64,000 bases of DNA from Mycolicibacterium stellerae (GCF_003719305.1 NZ_RARC01000002.1:248001-312000), one strand, 5' to 3'. Shown: positions 1-10,634, numbered from the stretch's first letter. The notes: generated from the sequence alone by a model not told the origin. Numbers and translations: made by a program.

Positions 1-1299
<1,299 letters not shown>

Positions 1300-1307
<8 letters not shown>

Positions 1308-1339
1308 GCCGCGACTCCCACTCGTCCTCGGGTGCTCAT
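1300..1339 (-). repeat. ilvB-ilvN spacer bounded by duplicated ATGAGCAC
   Basis: Read on the minus strand, the spacer starts with ATGAGCACCCGAGGACGAG, overlapping the ilvB stop, and ends with GGGAGTCGCGGC followed by ATGAGCAC, which is the real ilvN start. The same two ends with the same duplicated start octamer occur in the gatC-gatA spacer at 12141-12220, where the middle is longer. The shared architecture suggests one family of small border elements. No function is known to me. Confidence 0.6.
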
Positions 1340-3231
1340 CACGCGTGCCCTTCTTCGGGATCGTCGAACAGCGGCCGGATTCCGCGGGCGGCCTGGATCT
1401 CGTCGTTGCTCATACCTGCGGCCACCATCGGCCACACCTGCGCGTCGGCGCCGACGATGAAGTCGATCACCACCGGCCGATCGTTGATGGCGCGGGCCTG
1501 GTTGATCACGTCGACGACGTCTTCGGCGCGCTCACAACGCAATCCGACGCAGCCGAGGGCCTCGGCGAGCTTGACGAAATCGGGGATGCGATGGCTGTGG
1601 GTGGCCAGGTCCGTCTGGCTGTACCGCTCTCCGTAGAACAGCGTCTGCCACTGGCGCACCATGCCCAGGTTGCCGTTGTTGATGATGGCGACCTTGATCG
1701 GAGCGCCCTCGACAGCGCAGGTGGCCAACTCCTGGTTGGTCATCTGGAAGCAGCCGTCCCCGTCGATCGCCCACACCTCGGCATCCGGGCGTGCGAACTT
1801 CGCGCCCATCGCGGCGGGAACCGCGTAGCCCATGGTGCCGAGGCCGCCGGAGTTCAGCCACGTCCGCGGATTTTCATACTTGATGAACTGCGCCGCCCAC
1901 ATCTGGTGCTGCCCAACACCTGCCACGTACACGGCATCGGGACCGGCGATCTTGCCCAGCTGCTCGATCACGTACTCCGGCGACAGGCTGCCGTCACTCT
2001 GCGGCCCGTAGCTCAGCGGGAACGTCGACTGCACGCCGCGCAGATACTCCCACCAGTTGTCCATCTTGATGGACCCGACGACCGTCCCGTCGCGACGCAG
2101 CGCCTCGATCAGATCGGTGATGACGGCCTTGACGTCACCCACGATCGGGACGTCGGCGTTGCGGTTCTTGCCGATCTCGGCGGGGTCGATGTCGGCGTGA
2201 ATGACCTTGGCCTCCGGCGCGAACGAGTCCAGCCTGCCAGTGACCCGGTCGTCGAATCGAGTGCCGAGCGCAATCAGTAGATCGCTGCGCTGCAGCGCGG
2301 CCACCGCGGCGACCGTGCCGTGCATGCCCGGCATGCCGAGGTTCTGCGGGTGGCTGTCGGGGAACGCGCCACGCGCCATCAGGGTGGTGACCACCGGGAT
2401 GCCGGTCAGCTCCGCCAGATCCATCAGCTCGTCGGTGGCTTCGCCACGGATGACGCCGCCGCCGACGTAAAGGACGGGCTTGCGGGCCGCGGCGATGAGC
2501 TTGGCCGCTTCGCGGATCTGGCGATTGTGCGGCTTGGTGTTCGGCTTGTAGCCCGGCAGCTCGAAGCGCGGCGGCCAGCTGAACGTGCACTGCCCCTGCA
2601 ACACGTCCTTAGGAATGTCGACCAGCACCGGACCGGGACGCCCGGAGCGGGCGATGTGGAAGGCCTCGGCCATCACCCGCGGGATGTCGTCGCCGTTGCG
2701 CACCAGGAAGTTGTGCTTGGTGATCGGCATCGTGATGCCCGAGATGTCGGCTTCCTGGAAGGCGTCGGTACCGATCAGGGCGCGTCCGACCTGACCCGTG
2801 ACCGCGACCACAGGAATCGAGTCCATGTGCGCGTCGGCGAGCGGCGTCACCAGGTTGGTGGCGCCGGGCCCCGACGTCGCCATGCACACACCGACCTTGC
2901 CGGTCGCGTGAGCGTATCCACTGGCCGCATGTCCCGCGCCCTGCTCGTGGCGGACGAGGACGTGACGGAGCTTCTGCGAGTCGAAAAGCGGATCGTAGAC
3001 CGGCAACACGGCTCCGCCGGGAATGCCGAAGATGACCTCGACGTCGAGCTCCTCCAACGACCGGATGACCGACTGAGCTCCGGTCAGTTGTTGCGGGGCA
3101 ACCTTCTTGGGCTGGCTTGACTGGCCGTGACCGGCTGCCTTCGCCGCGGATTGCGCAGCGTTGGCCTCGGCCAAATCCCCGTACGGCGGGTTCGCCGACC
3201 GATCCGGGGGTCGTGTGGTTGGTGCGCTCAC
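1339..3231 (-). CDS. ilvB: Acetolactate synthase large (catalytic) subunit
   Basis: Thiamine-diphosphate enzyme that condenses pyruvate with pyruvate or 2-oxobutyrate, the first common step of branched-chain amino acid synthesis. The order is a variable N-terminus of about 35 residues, the ThDP pyrimidine domain ([31 protein letters not shown]), a central FAD-type domain, and the ThDP pyrophosphate domain with [12 protein letters not shown] and the closing NNGNLGM. The GTG at 3231 gives 630 residues, begins SAPTTRP like M. tuberculosis IlvB1, and follows a GAGGAC ribosome site. An open frame extends 16 codons further upstream (to 3279), but that part lies in the attenuated leader. First structural gene of ilvBNC. 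Confidence 0.96.
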   Translation of the reverse strand: MSAPTTRPPDRSANPPYGDLAEANAAQSAAKAAGHGQSSQPKKVAPQQLTGAQSVIRSLEELDVEVIFGIPGGAVLPVYDPLFDSQKLRHVLVRHEQGAGHAASGYAHATGKVGVCMATSGPGATNLVTPLADAHMDSIPVVAVTGQVGRALIGTDAFQEADISGITMPITKHNFLVRNGDDIPRVMAEAFHIARSGRPGPVLVDIPKDVLQGQCTFSWPPRFELPGYKPNTKPHNRQIREAAKLIAAARKPVLYVGGGVIRGEATDELMDLAELTGIPVVTTLMARGAFPDSHPQNLGMPGMHGTVAAVAALQRSDLLIALGTRFDDRVTGRLDSFAPEAKVIHADIDPAEIGKNRNADVPIVGDVKAVITDLIEALRRDGTVVGSIKMDNWWEYLRGVQSTFPLSYGPQSDGSLSPEYVIEQLGKIAGPDAVYVAGVGQHQMWAAQFIKYENPRTWLNSGGLGTMGYAVPAAMGAKFARPDAEVWAIDGDGCFQMTNQELATCAVEGAPIKVAIINNGNLGMVRQWQTLFYGERYSQTDLATHSHRIPDFVKLAEALGCVGLRCERAEDVVDVINQARAINDRPVVIDFIVGADAQVWPMVAAGMSNDEIQAARGIRPLFDDPEEGHA

Positions 3232-3296
3232 GATGTCCTCATTTGCTGGAACTGCCTGGATTTTTTTGTGGACTCTCAAATCACTGCTGGGGCAAC

Positions 3297-3333
3297 AAAA
3301 AACCCCCGTCAGCGAGGCCGCTGTACGAGGGTT
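3297..3333 (-). terminator. Intrinsic terminator of the ilv attenuator
   Basis: On the minus strand, AACCCTCGT pairs with ACGGGGGTT (one G-U pair). A single bulged A and a second stem, CAGCG with CGCTG closed by a four-base loop, complete the hairpin. A run of six T follows. It lies about 20 bases after the leader-peptide stop and 70 bases before ilvB, so termination here would switch off ilvBNC. Confidence 0.9.
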
Positions 3334-3393
3334 GCGCGCTGATACTTGTGACTATGCCCGAGTCAGGGCTAGCGCGGTATCAACGCGCAACCC
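3329..3393 (-). promoter_or_regulatory. Antiterminator stem of the ilv attenuator
   Basis: GGGTTGCGCGTTGATAC (3393-3377) can pair over 17 positions with GTATCAGCGCGCAACCC (3345-3329), with only one G-U pair. The last five bases of the 3' arm, AACCC, are the first five of the terminator stem, so the two structures exclude each other. The 5' arm begins one codon after the Leu-Leu-Val-Val-Ile run of the leader peptide. A ribosome stalled there leaves it free, whereas one reaching the stop would cover it. This is the classical stalled-ribosome attenuation logic. Confidence 0.88.
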
Positions 3394-3423
3394 AATTACT
3401 ACGAGCAAGCCCAGGTTCTGCAC
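3352..3423 (-). CDS. ilv leader peptide (23 residues)
   Basis: A short frame starting with GTG at 3423 and ending with TAG at 3352. It encodes MQNLGLLVVIGLRV followed by DTALALTRA. Eleven of 23 residues are Leu, Val or Ile, with LLVVI in a row, which is the composition expected of a sensing peptide for charged branched-chain tRNAs. There is no clear ribosome site. A -10 box ends eight bases upstream, so the transcript probably begins at or near the GTG and is read leaderless, common in mycobacteria. An upstream in-frame GTG at 3447 lies inside the promoter and is unlikely to be transcribed. Confidence 0.85.
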   Translation of the reverse strand: MQNLGLLVVIGLRVDTALALTRA

Positions 3424-3431
3424 AACAGATG

Positions 3432-3461
3432 ACCGTAGTCTCCGCACTGGTCAGCCGTCAA
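3432..3461 (-). promoter_or_regulatory. Promoter of the ilvBNC attenuated operon
   Basis: TTGACG (3461-3456) and TACGGT (3437-3432) are separated by 18 bases. TACGGT fits the mycobacterial TANNNT -10 pattern. The expected transcription start falls within a few bases of the leader-peptide GTG at 3423. Confidence 0.75.
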
Positions 3462-3491
3462 ATTCCGTGCTGCGCGCGACGCAATGCGACG

Positions 3492-3896
3492 ATGGCAGGC
3501 GTGACTTCGCAACCGCCGTCTGCATCTGTTGACCCGGTCGTGATCCGGATATCCCCGATGGCGCACTTCGCGGTCGGTTTCCTGGCGCTGGGCCTGCTGG
3601 TGATCGTGACGGGCGCCACCTGGACCGCGCCGCTTCTGATCATTCCCGTGATTCTGTCGGCCTACATCGTCCGTCTGCGCACCATCGCCAACGGTGACAC
3701 CGTGACCGCGCGGGGCCTGCTCGGCGGCCGAACCGTGCGCTGGGAGGACATCGATGGCCTTCGATTCACCAAGGGTTCCTGGGCGCAGGCCCAGCTCAAA
3801 GACGGCGGCGAGCTGCTGCTTCCCGCGGTGACCTTCGCGACGCTGCCGCAGCTGACCGAGGTCAGTGCGGGCCGCGTGCCCAACCCGTACGACTGA
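3492..3896 (+). CDS. cfp6: PH-domain membrane protein, low-molecular-weight antigen 6 family
   Basis: Homologue of Rv3004 (Cfp6). It contains two adjacent hydrophobic segments (AHFAVGFLALGLLVIVTGA and APLLIIPVILSAYIV) followed by a small bacterial PH-like domain that ends RVPNPYD, as in the M. tuberculosis protein. Function is unknown; the family is named from a culture-filtrate antigen. The start is uncertain: ATG 3492 gives 134 residues, GTG 3501 gives 131, and the ATG of MAHFAVGF at 3558 corresponds to the annotated M. tuberculosis start. None has a strong ribosome site. It diverges from ilvB with the two promoters packed into about 70 bases, and converges on the DoxX gene 7 bases downstream. 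Confidence 0.8.
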   Translation: MAGVTSQPPSASVDPVVIRISPMAHFAVGFLALGLLVIVTGATWTAPLLIIPVILSAYIVRLRTIANGDTVTARGLLGGRTVRWEDIDGLRFTKGSWAQAQLKDGGELLLPAVTFATLPQLTEVSAGRVPNPYD

Positions 3897-3903
3897 GTGA
3901 GCC

Positions 3904-4707
3904 TCAGCCCAGTGGGTTGGCCCCGTTGAGGAACACCCAAAGCGCGATGCCGCCGCCGATGCCGATCAGCAGCGCGGCGAAGGAACCGACAAACGGTCGA
4001 CGGGCCCAACCGCGGCCGGCGTCGAGCCCGTATCGGCCTGGCCCGGCGAGGATGATCGCGACGACCGCGGCGACCAGAATCACCCTGTACTCGTGTCCGT
4101 CGGTCAGGAAATCCGACAGCCGGGCGTCTTGGTGGGCCGCGCTCACTTCCACCAGCAGGCCGTTGAGCAGGTACGCCAGCGCGCCCGCGGCGGCCAACGG
4201 CGTGAACAGACCCAGGATCAGGAGCACGCCTGCGAGGATCTGGCCGCCGGTGGCGATGTAGGTCAGCATGTCTGCGTATTTGAAGCCGGTCGCGGTCAGC
4301 GAGTCCTCGAAGCCGTCGAGGCCGGGTCCGCCCCACCAACCGAACGCCTTCTGCAGGCCATGTGCGACCAACAGTGCGCCGACGGCCCAGCGGAGCAGCA
4401 TCAGGCCGAGATCCTGGGTACCGCGCCGGTCGTCTGCGCGATGGTCGTCGTAGCCGGGCGTGATATCGGCAGGTCGGGCGTAGGTGCCCATGGAATGGCT
4501 GTCGCCCGACTGCGCGTACGGCAACGGTTCGGGGTCACCGATCAGGCCGAATCCGGGCTGGGAGCCGGTCTTGTAGTTGGGGATGGCGGTGGTTTCGAAG
4601 TCACCGGCGTAATTGGACGAGGGCAGATCGTCCTCGGGGTCGACCAGGCTTGCCGACGTGGGCCGGCCCAGGTCGTCGGGCCGCTGCCAATTGGGATTAC
4701 TGGTCAC
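3904..4707 (-). CDS. DoxX-family membrane protein (Rv3005c-like)
   Basis: 267 residues. A hydrophilic N-terminal half of about 110 residues, rich in Pro, Asp and Gly, is followed by a DoxX domain with four membrane segments, beginning LMLLRWAVGALLVAHGLQKAF and ending near the C-terminus with FAALLIGIGGGIALWVFLNG. In M. tuberculosis, Rv3005c has been described as the membrane link between superoxide dismutase SodA and thiosulfate sulfurtransferase SseA in an oxidative-stress complex; transfer of that role here is inference. GTG 4707 is chosen because it starts the conserved TSNPNWQRPDDLG segment. The frame stays open upstream to 4881, but that would run into the lppZ start. Confidence 0.8.
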   Translation of the reverse strand: MTSNPNWQRPDDLGRPTSASLVDPEDDLPSSNYAGDFETTAIPNYKTGSQPGFGLIGDPEPLPYAQSGDSHSMGTYARPADITPGYDDHRADDRRGTQDLGLMLLRWAVGALLVAHGLQKAFGWWGGPGLDGFEDSLTATGFKYADMLTYIATGGQILAGVLLILGLFTPLAAAGALAYLLNGLLVEVSAAHQDARLSDFLTDGHEYRVILVAAVVAIILAGPGRYGLDAGRGWARRPFVGSFAALLIGIGGGIALWVFLNGANPLG

Positions 4708-4844
4708 CAGCTCAGGGTAAGTGCTGATGACCGGTGAATCGAGGATTGGCGCGGCGCTTCGCCCGCCGTGTTCGCGGGTCGACAAGGCAGGCACGAACGC
4801 ACCGGCGTGGCGCGCACCGCGCAACAATCCGTAACCTGGCGGGC

Positions 4845-5966
4845 ATGAGACTGCGCGGGCCCATGCGATGCTTCGCCGCATTGTCGTGTGCCGCGTTGCT
4901 CGCGGTGTCCGGGTGCGCGCGATTCGACAACGCCCAGTCGCAGCCGTTCACCACGCAGCCCGAGTTGCAGCGGGGGCCCAGCTCGACTCCCCCGCCGCCC
5001 CCTCCGCTGCCGCCCAAGCCGTTTCCCAAGGAGTGCCCGGCGCCCGGGGTGATGCAGGGTTGCCTGGAAAGCACCAGCGGGCTGGTCATGCTGCCCGACA
5101 GCCAGTCGGCGTTGGTCGCCGAACGCGTGACCGGCGCCGTCAAAGAGGTCTCCGTCCGGGCAGAACCCAAGATCAAGACCATGATCCCGGTCGACGGGAG
5201 CGGTGACGGCGGGCTGATGGACATCGTGCTGTCGCCGACGTACTCGCAGGACCGGCTGATGTATGCCTACATCAGCACGCCGACCGACAACCGGGTGGTC
5301 CGCATCGCCGACGATGACATCCCCAAGCCGATATTCACCGGCATTCCCAAGGGTGCGACCGGCAATATGGGCGCCCTCCAGTTCACCAGTCCCACCACGC
5401 TCGCCGTGCTCACCGGCGATGCCGGCGACCCCGCATTGGCGGCCGATCCGGCGTCGCCGGCTGGCAAGGTGCTGCGCATCGAGCAGCCCACGACCGTCGA
5501 CCAGGCACCTCAGACCACCGCATTGAGCGGGCTGGGTTCCGGTGGTGGCCTGTGCATGGATCCGTCGGACGGCTCCCTCTACATCACCGACCGCACGCAG
5601 ACGGCGGACCGGCTTCAGCGCATCACCAAGGACTCGAAGGTCTCCACCGTGTGGACGTGGCCCGATAAGCCCGGCGTGGCGGGCTGCGCCGCGCTGGACG
5701 GCACGGTGCTGGTCAACCTGATCAACACCAAGCAGACGGTGGCGGTGCGGCTGGCACCCGACACGGGTTCGGTCACCGGCGAGCCGGAAGTGGTCCGCCA
5801 GGACGTGCACGGCCACGCATGGGCCCTGCAGACGTCACCGGACGGCAACGTGTGGGGCGCGACGGTCAACAAGACCGCAGGTGACCCCGAGAAACTCGAC
5901 GACGTCGTGTTCCCGGTGTTCCCGTCGGGCGGCGGCTTCCCGCGCAGCAACGCCGACAACACGTAG
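4845..5966 (+). CDS. lppZ: Lipoprotein LppZ, sorbosone-dehydrogenase-like beta-propeller
   Basis: 373 residues, the same length as M. tuberculosis LppZ and nearly the same sequence through most of it. A lipoprotein signal peptide ends in the lipobox AVSGC (Cys 23). A Pro-rich linker (STPPPPPPLPPKPFPKE) follows, then a six-bladed propeller of the glucose/sorbosone dehydrogenase type with GDGGLMDIVLSP, TGDAGDPALAADP and GLCMDPSDGSLYITDR. It should be anchored outside the membrane. A catalytic reaction has not been shown for mycobacterial LppZ to my knowledge. ATG 4845 is chosen because it places the hydrophobic signal correctly. Confidence 0.92.
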   Translation: MRLRGPMRCFAALSCAALLAVSGCARFDNAQSQPFTTQPELQRGPSSTPPPPPPLPPKPFPKECPAPGVMQGCLESTSGLVMLPDSQSALVAERVTGAVKEVSVRAEPKIKTMIPVDGSGDGGLMDIVLSPTYSQDRLMYAYISTPTDNRVVRIADDDIPKPIFTGIPKGATGNMGALQFTSPTTLAVLTGDAGDPALAADPASPAGKVLRIEQPTTVDQAPQTTALSGLGSGGGLCMDPSDGSLYITDRTQTADRLQRITKDSKVSTVWTWPDKPGVAGCAALDGTVLVNLINTKQTVAVRLAPDTGSVTGEPEVVRQDVHGHAWALQTSPDGNVWGATVNKTAGDPEKLDDVVFPVFPSGGGFPRSNADNT

Positions 5967-6022
5967 AGCCGCGCGCCGGCTGGGTCGATCTCGCAGAGAA
6001 ACGGCGTGAGGTGGCGATTCCG

Positions 6023-6820
6023 CTAGCCGGCGCCGAAGTAGCGGACACGCGATACTCCAACTGCCGCACTGCGGATTTCACAGAAAACCACACCGCGTCC
6101 GGCCGGGGTTTCCACAGAGACGCTGACGGTGTCTCCGGTGGCGATCATCTTGAACCACCGGCCGCCGCGCACGCTGTCGACGAACTGACCGACCGCGATC
6201 GATGTGTCTTCGCCGAGGCTCACGACGGCGCCGTCGCACAACGCGCGCCTCGCCGCAAGCTCATCACCCGCGGCAGCAGCGTCGAGAAGCATTGCGACAC
6301 AGCGCCTAACGCGACGTCCTGGCCGCCGAAAACCCGCCAGATATCCAGCGCTGCCACCCAGCCCTTGGTTTCGGAGCAGTTCACGGAGCAACCGCAGGGA
6401 CGGCGGCAGCGACTTCACGCCGTGCCGCAGCATCGGAAACACCATCGTCGGTAGCTCCCAATACGCGCGCAATCGCTCGATGGCCCAATCCCCGTTGGAC
6501 CGTCGAAGGTCATAGCGCAGATGCATCGCAACATCCAAAGCCACTTCGGGGGCCATCACGATTTCGAGCGTCAGGTCGCGCACCACCGCGGCGCCGACGG
6601 TCACGTCGACATCGCGGTGGAAGATGATCTGCCGCGGAGCGATGAAGGTGTCGTAGAACCGGCCGATCTCCTCATGCCCGACGTGGGGTTGGGACCCGTA
6701 CGGGTCCTCGACACGAGCATCGATTGTGAATATCTCGACCCAGGCCGAGCGGTCGTGGGCGGCGGTTGCGGTTGGTGAGCGCTCCACCGCCGCAATCAGT
6801 TCAGCGTCGAGCGCCGCCAC
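6023..6820 (-). CDS. Tandem NTF2/SnoaL-like domain protein
   Basis: 265 residues of unknown function. Residues about 1-130 look like a SnoaL/NTF2-like fold (WVEIFTIDARVEDPYGS, then HEEIGRFYDTFI). Residues about 165-265 look like a second, more degenerate copy (AMLLDAAAAGDELAARRAL to the end). Such domains bind small hydrophobic ligands or catalyse isomerisations, but no catalytic pair can be assigned by eye. The GTG start shares one base with the gatB stop (TAGTG), so translation is probably coupled to gatB although no functional link is obvious. Confidence 0.75.
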   Translation of the reverse strand: MAALDAELIAAVERSPTATAAHDRSAWVEIFTIDARVEDPYGSQPHVGHEEIGRFYDTFIAPRQIIFHRDVDVTVGAAVVRDLTLEIVMAPEVALDVAMHLRYDLRRSNGDWAIERLRAYWELPTMVFPMLRHGVKSLPPSLRLLRELLRNQGLGGSAGYLAGFRRPGRRVRRCVAMLLDAAAAGDELAARRALCDGAVVSLGEDTSIAVGQFVDSVRGGRWFKMIATGDTVSVSVETPAGRGVVFCEIRSAAVGVSRVRYFGAG

Positions 6821-8325
6821 TAGGTGCAGGCCGCCAACACCAACTCGCGCACGCGCGCCGCGTCAGCCTGACCCTTGGTCGCCTTCATCACGGCGCCGAC
6901 GATCGCACCGGCGGCTTGGATCTTGCCGCCGCGAATCTTTTCTGCCACATCGGGGTTGGCGGCAAGCGCTTCGTCAACGGCTGTCTGGATCAGCGAGTCG
7001 TCTCGCACCAGTTCCAGGCCGCGCGCCTCCATCACCTCGGCGGGCTCACCCTCGCCAGCGAGCACCCCCTCGATGACGCCACGGGCCAGCTTGTTGGACA
7101 GCTTACCCTCGTCGACCAGCACGACGACCGCGGCAACCTGTGCGGGCGTGATGTTCAGCCCGTCGAGCTCGACGCCCGCCTCATTGGCCTTCTGCACCAG
7201 GAAGTTTCCCCACCAGGCCCGCGCGGCCTCGCTGGATGCGCCCTGTTCGACGGTCGCGGCCACCAGGTCGATGGCACCCGCGTTGACGAGGTCACGCATG
7301 ACCTCGTCGGAGATGCCCCACTCCTGTTGAATGCGATTGCGCCGCAACCACGGGTACTCCGGAATGGTCTTGCGCAACTTCTCGACGAACTCCGCGTCGG
7401 GTGCGATCGGCTCCAGGTCGGGTTCGGGGAAATAGCGGTAGTCCTCCGACGTTTCCTTGCTGCGGCCCGGCGATGTGTAGCCGTCCTCGTGGAAGTGCCT
7501 GGTCTCTTGGTGAATCTTGGCACCCGAGTCGAGAACCGCTGCCTGTCTGCGCATCTCGTAGCGGACGGCGACCTCGACACTCTTCAGCGAGTTCACGTTC
7601 TTGGTCTCGGTGCGGGTGCCGAACTCGGTCGCGCCGGTCGGTTTGAGCGAGACGTTCGCGTCGCACCGCATCGAGCCCTGGTCCATCCGCACATCGGAAA
7701 CGCCCAAGGCGCGCAACATGTCCCGTAGCGCGGTCACGTAGGCGCGGGCGATCTCGGGCGCACGCTCACCGGTACCCTCGATCGGCTTGGTGACGATCTC
7801 GATCAGCGGCACGCCGGCCCGGTTGTAGTCGATGAGCGATGTTGTCGCGCCCGCGATCCGACCGGTGTCGCTGCCGAGGTGGGTGAGCTTGCCGGTGTCC
7901 TCCTCCATGTGCGCGCGTTCGACCTCCACCCGCCAGGTGGAGCCGTCGTCGAGCGGAACGTCGAGGTACCCGTTGATCGCGATGGGCTCGTCGTACTGCG
8001 AGATCTGGTAGTTCTTCGGCATGTCTGGGTAGAAGTAGTTCTTCCGCGCGAACCGGCACCACGGCACGATCTCGCAGTTCAGCGCGAGCCCGATCCGCAT
8101 CGCCGACTCGACGGCGAGCTGGTTGAGCACAGGCAGCGAGCCGGGCAGGCCGAGGCATACCGGGCACACCAGCGTGTTGGGCTCGGCGCCGAAGCGGTTG
8201 GCGCAGCCACAGAACATCTTGGTCGCCGTCGACAGCTCGACGTGCACTTCGAGGCCGAGGACCGGGTCGAAACGTGCGACGACGTCGTCGTAGTCGACCA
8301 GTTCGGCCGTGGATGCAGCGGTCAT
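6820..8325 (-). CDS. gatB: Aspartyl/glutamyl-tRNA amidotransferase subunit B
   Basis: Subunit of the GatCAB amidotransferase that converts Glu-tRNA(Gln) and Asp-tRNA(Asn) to the amidated forms. It has 501 residues, the usual length. A cradle domain begins [18 protein letters not shown], with a Cys-rich zinc site (Cys 39, 41, 54, 57). The conserved [14 protein letters not shown] and YRYFPEPDL segments follow, and a C-terminal YqeY-like tRNA-binding domain ends in [18 protein letters not shown]. Unlike gatC and gatA it stands apart, 23 bases downstream of a MarR-type gene in the same direction. Confidence 0.97.
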   Translation of the reverse strand: MTAASTAELVDYDDVVARFDPVLGLEVHVELSTATKMFCGCANRFGAEPNTLVCPVCLGLPGSLPVLNQLAVESAMRIGLALNCEIVPWCRFARKNYFYPDMPKNYQISQYDEPIAINGYLDVPLDDGSTWRVEVERAHMEEDTGKLTHLGSDTGRIAGATTSLIDYNRAGVPLIEIVTKPIEGTGERAPEIARAYVTALRDMLRALGVSDVRMDQGSMRCDANVSLKPTGATEFGTRTETKNVNSLKSVEVAVRYEMRRQAAVLDSGAKIHQETRHFHEDGYTSPGRSKETSEDYRYFPEPDLEPIAPDAEFVEKLRKTIPEYPWLRRNRIQQEWGISDEVMRDLVNAGAIDLVAATVEQGASSEAARAWWGNFLVQKANEAGVELDGLNITPAQVAAVVVLVDEGKLSNKLARGVIEGVLAGEGEPAEVMEARGLELVRDDSLIQTAVDEALAANPDVAEKIRGGKIQAAGAIVGAVMKATKGQADAARVRELVLAACT

Positions 8326-8348
8326 GGTGGCGAGTTTAGTGGGACGGC

Positions 8349-8822
8349 CTAGACGAGTTTGGGGTGTACACCCGGGATCAGCCCTGCCGCCGCGGACATC
8401 CGCTGCAGGTCGCGCAGCACGATCTTGCGCTCTGCGGCGGTGAGCGACGCGGTGATCTCGTCCTCCTGGGCGCGCCCCTCCGCATCGAGTGCGGGCAGCA
8501 GCTTACGGGCCTTGTCGGTCAAGGTCACCGCAAACGCGCGCCGGTCCCCCGGGTGCGGCATCCGCTTCGCCAGTCCCTGGTCTTCCAGTTTGTCGATGAT
8601 CGCGACCATCACGTTGCGATGGATGCTGAGCTGGCTGGACAGCTGACGCTGCGACTGCCCGTCGTCCTCGATCAACGCCTTGAGAACCGCATATGTGCGG
8701 GGTTCGACGCCGAACGGTGCCAGCCGGCGGACAAAATCGTCAGCGAGATAGACGCCCAGCTGAGACAGCAGAAACGGGATGCGCTGGTGCAACTCGGCGA
8801 TGCCGGTCGGGCGTTCGGCCAT
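8349..8822 (-). CDS. MarR-family transcriptional regulator
   Basis: 157 residues with the winged-helix pattern of Mar[21 protein letters not shown] leads into the recognition region [20 protein letters not shown] and the wing [21 protein letters not shown] 8822 is preferred; a GTG five codons upstream (8837) is possible. It diverges from an NmrA-like gene. The gap of 73 bases contains a tandem 16-base repeat that would suit a MarR dimer (see 8845-8876), so it probably represses the divergent gene and itself. It lies upstream of gatB in the same direction, but the link to gatB is likely positional only. Confidence 0.88.
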   Translation of the reverse strand: MAERPTGIAELHQRIPFLLSQLGVYLADDFVRRLAPFGVEPRTYAVLKALIEDDGQSQRQLSSQLSIHRNVMVAIIDKLEDQGLAKRMPHPGDRRAFAVTLTDKARKLLPALDAEGRAQEDEITASLTAAERKIVLRDLQRMSAAAGLIPGVHPKLV

Positions 8823-8844
8823 CCGCAACTCTAGCACCGTGAAT

Positions 8845-8876
8845 GATAGTCACGTAATGTGATAATCACTTACTGG
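8845..8876. promoter_or_regulatory. Probable MarR operator, tandem 16-base repeat
   Basis: GATAGTCACGTAATGT (8845-8860) is followed directly by GATAATCACTTACTGG (8861-8876), matching at 12 of the first 15 positions. The junction also forms the small palindrome GTGATAATCAC (8859-8869). It lies between the divergent MarR and NmrA-like starts. Confidence 0.5.
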
Positions 8877-8895
8877 GACTAATGAGGAGTACCTG

Positions 8896-9591
8896 ATGCG
8901 GATAGTGATCTTCGGCGCCAACGGGCGCACCGGCCGACTGGTGACGCGACTGGCCCTCGAACACGGTCATCACGCCGTCGCCGTGACGCGGCGTCCGAAT
9001 GAGTTCCCGTTCACCGACCATCGGCTGACGGTGGCAGGTGGCGACGTGCGGGATCCCTCGTCTCTGACCGGCATCCTCGACGGCGCCGACGCGGTGTTGT
9101 CGAGCCTGGGCGTGCCGTTCAGCCTTCGCCGCCTGGACACCTACTCGGTGGGTGCGGCCAACATCATCGGCGCAATGCGTGACACGGACGTGCGACGCGT
9201 GGCCGTCGTAAGCTCGACGGGCGCCTATCCCTATCCGAACCGCATCGATCCGCCCGCGGCTCTGCGATTCGTCGAACCCGTCATCACCCGCACGATCGGC
9301 AAGAGCACCTACGACGACCAGCGCCGGATGGAGGACGTCGTCCGCGGCAGCGGCTTGAACTGGACGATCGTGCGGCCGTCTGGACTGTTCGACCTGCCGA
9401 AACCAACGAATTACGTTGCAGGCGATGTCGATCCGGTTGGCGGCTATACCGCTCGGATCGACCTGGCGGACTACCTGGTCACGCTCGCTGCCGACAGTTC
9501 CTGCGCAGGCAAGACCGTCGTCGTCTCCACGACGAAAGACACCCCGACGATGTGGCAGATGATCCGTCGCGAAGCCTTCAGTACCGCGTGA
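8896..9591 (+). CDS. NmrA-like NAD(P)-binding protein (atypical SDR)
   Basis: 231 residues. The N-terminal dinucleotide motif is GANGRTGRLV (residues 8-17), followed by a Rossmann-type fold with VVSSTGAYPYPN and the helix STYDDQRRMEDVVRGSGLNW, typical of NAD(P)H-binding SDR proteins of the NmrA/SDR_a5 type. Some family members reduce flavins or quinones; others are redox sensors without catalysis, and the substrate here is unknown. ATG 8896 has GAGGAG upstream. It diverges from the MarR gene and is the obvious target. It converges on pfkA with 11 bases between the stops. Confidence 0.85.
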   Translation: MRIVIFGANGRTGRLVTRLALEHGHHAVAVTRRPNEFPFTDHRLTVAGGDVRDPSSLTGILDGADAVLSSLGVPFSLRRLDTYSVGAANIIGAMRDTDVRRVAVVSSTGAYPYPNRIDPPAALRFVEPVITRTIGKSTYDDQRRMEDVVRGSGLNWTIVRPSGLFDLPKPTNYVAGDVDPVGGYTARIDLADYLVTLAADSSCAGKTVVVSTTKDTPTMWQMIRREAFSTA

Positions 9592-9602
9592 CGGCCGCTT
9601 GA

Positions 9603-10634
9603 CTACCCGAAGAATTCCGCGGCGTCGTCGTATCGGCTCTGCGGCACCAGTTTCAGCTGGCGGACGGCATCGGCGAGCGGGACGCGGCCGATCTCCTGGC
9701 CCCGCAGCGACACCATCGTGCCGTATTCGCCCGCGTGGGCGGCGTCGGCGGCGTTGACACCGAAGCGGGTGGCCAGCACACGGTCATACGGGGTCGGCGT
9801 GCCGCCGCGCTGCACGTGGCCAAGAACGGTCACCCGCACCTCTTTGTTGATCCGCTTCTCGACCTCGTAGGCCAGCTGCTGGGCGACGCCGGTGAACTTC
9901 TCGTGCCCGAACTCGTCAACACCGCCCTCGCGCAACTTCATCGAGCCCTCAGAGGGTTTGGCGCCTTCGGCCACCACACAGATGAAATGCGCATCGCCGC
10001 GCACGAAGCGCTGCTTGATCAGCCGGCACACCTCCTCGACGTCGAAGGGCTGCTCGGGAATCAGTGTCATGTGCGCACCAGAGGCCAGACCGGCGTTCAG
10101 CGCGATCCAGCCGGCGTGGCGCCCCATCACCTCGACGAGCATCACCCGCTGATGAGATTCGGCCGTGCTGTGCAGCCGATCGATCGCCTCGCTGGCGACA
10201 CCCAACGCGGTGTCATGGCCGAACGTGACGTCGGTGCAGTCGATGTCGTTGTCGATGGTCTTTGGCACACCGACGACGGGAACGTTCTCCTCGGACAGCC
10301 AGTGCGCCGCTGTCAGGGTGCCCTCGCCGCCGATCGGGATCAGCACGTCGATCCCGTTGTCGTCGAGCGTCTGCTGGATCTGCTCGAGGCCCGCCTTCAG
10401 CTTGTCGGGGTGCACCCGCGCGGTGCCGAGCATCGTGCCGCCCTTGGCGAGCAGCCGGTCGTTGCGGTCGTCATTGCGCAGCTGGATGCGACGGTCCTCG
10501 AGCAGACCGCGCCAACCGTCGAGAAAGCCCACCACCGAGGAGCCGTACCGCACGTCACACGTGCGGACGATTGCCCGTATCACCGCGTTCAGGCCAGGAC
10601 AATCGCCGCCGCCGGTCAGAATTCCGATGCGCAT
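9603..10634 (-). CDS. pfkA: 6-phosphofructokinase
   Basis: Phosphorylates fructose 6-phosphate to the 1,6-bisphosphate in glycolysis. It has 343 residues, as in M. tuberculosis Pfk[10 protein letters not shown] (residues 8-16), [11 protein letters not shown], the catalytic [16 protein letters not shown] and the substrate region [12 protein letters not shown] are all present. The GGEGT (rather than GGDGS) phosphate-donor motif is usual for the actinobacterial group. It lies 30 bases after gatA in the same direction. Confidence 0.96.
   Translation of the reverse strand: MRIGILTGGGDCPGLNAVIRAIVRTCDVRYGSSVVGFLDGWRGLLEDRRIQLRNDDRNDRLLAKGGTMLGTARVHPDKLKAGLEQIQQTLDDNGIDVLIPIGGEGTLTAAHWLSEENVPVVGVPKTIDNDIDCTDVTFGHDTALGVASEAIDRLHSTAESHQRVMLVEVMGRHAGWIALNAGLASGAHMTLIPEQPFDVEEVCRLIKQRFVRGDAHFICVVAEGAKPSEGSMKLREGGVDEFGHEKFTGVAQQLAYEVEKRINKEVRVTVLGHVQRGGTPTPYDRVLATRFGVNAADAAHAGEYGTMVSLRGQEIGRVPLADAVRQLKLVPQSRYDDAAEFFG

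Noticed and set aside
1308..1338. Second start of ilvN at the upstream ATGAGCACC
   Set aside because: It is in frame with a short GC-rich spacer but overlaps the ilvB stop and gives no conserved residues; the downstream ATG gives the normal N-terminus.
3445..3447. Alternative GTG start for the ilv leader peptide
   Set aside because: It lies between the -35 and -10 boxes, so it should not be in the transcript.
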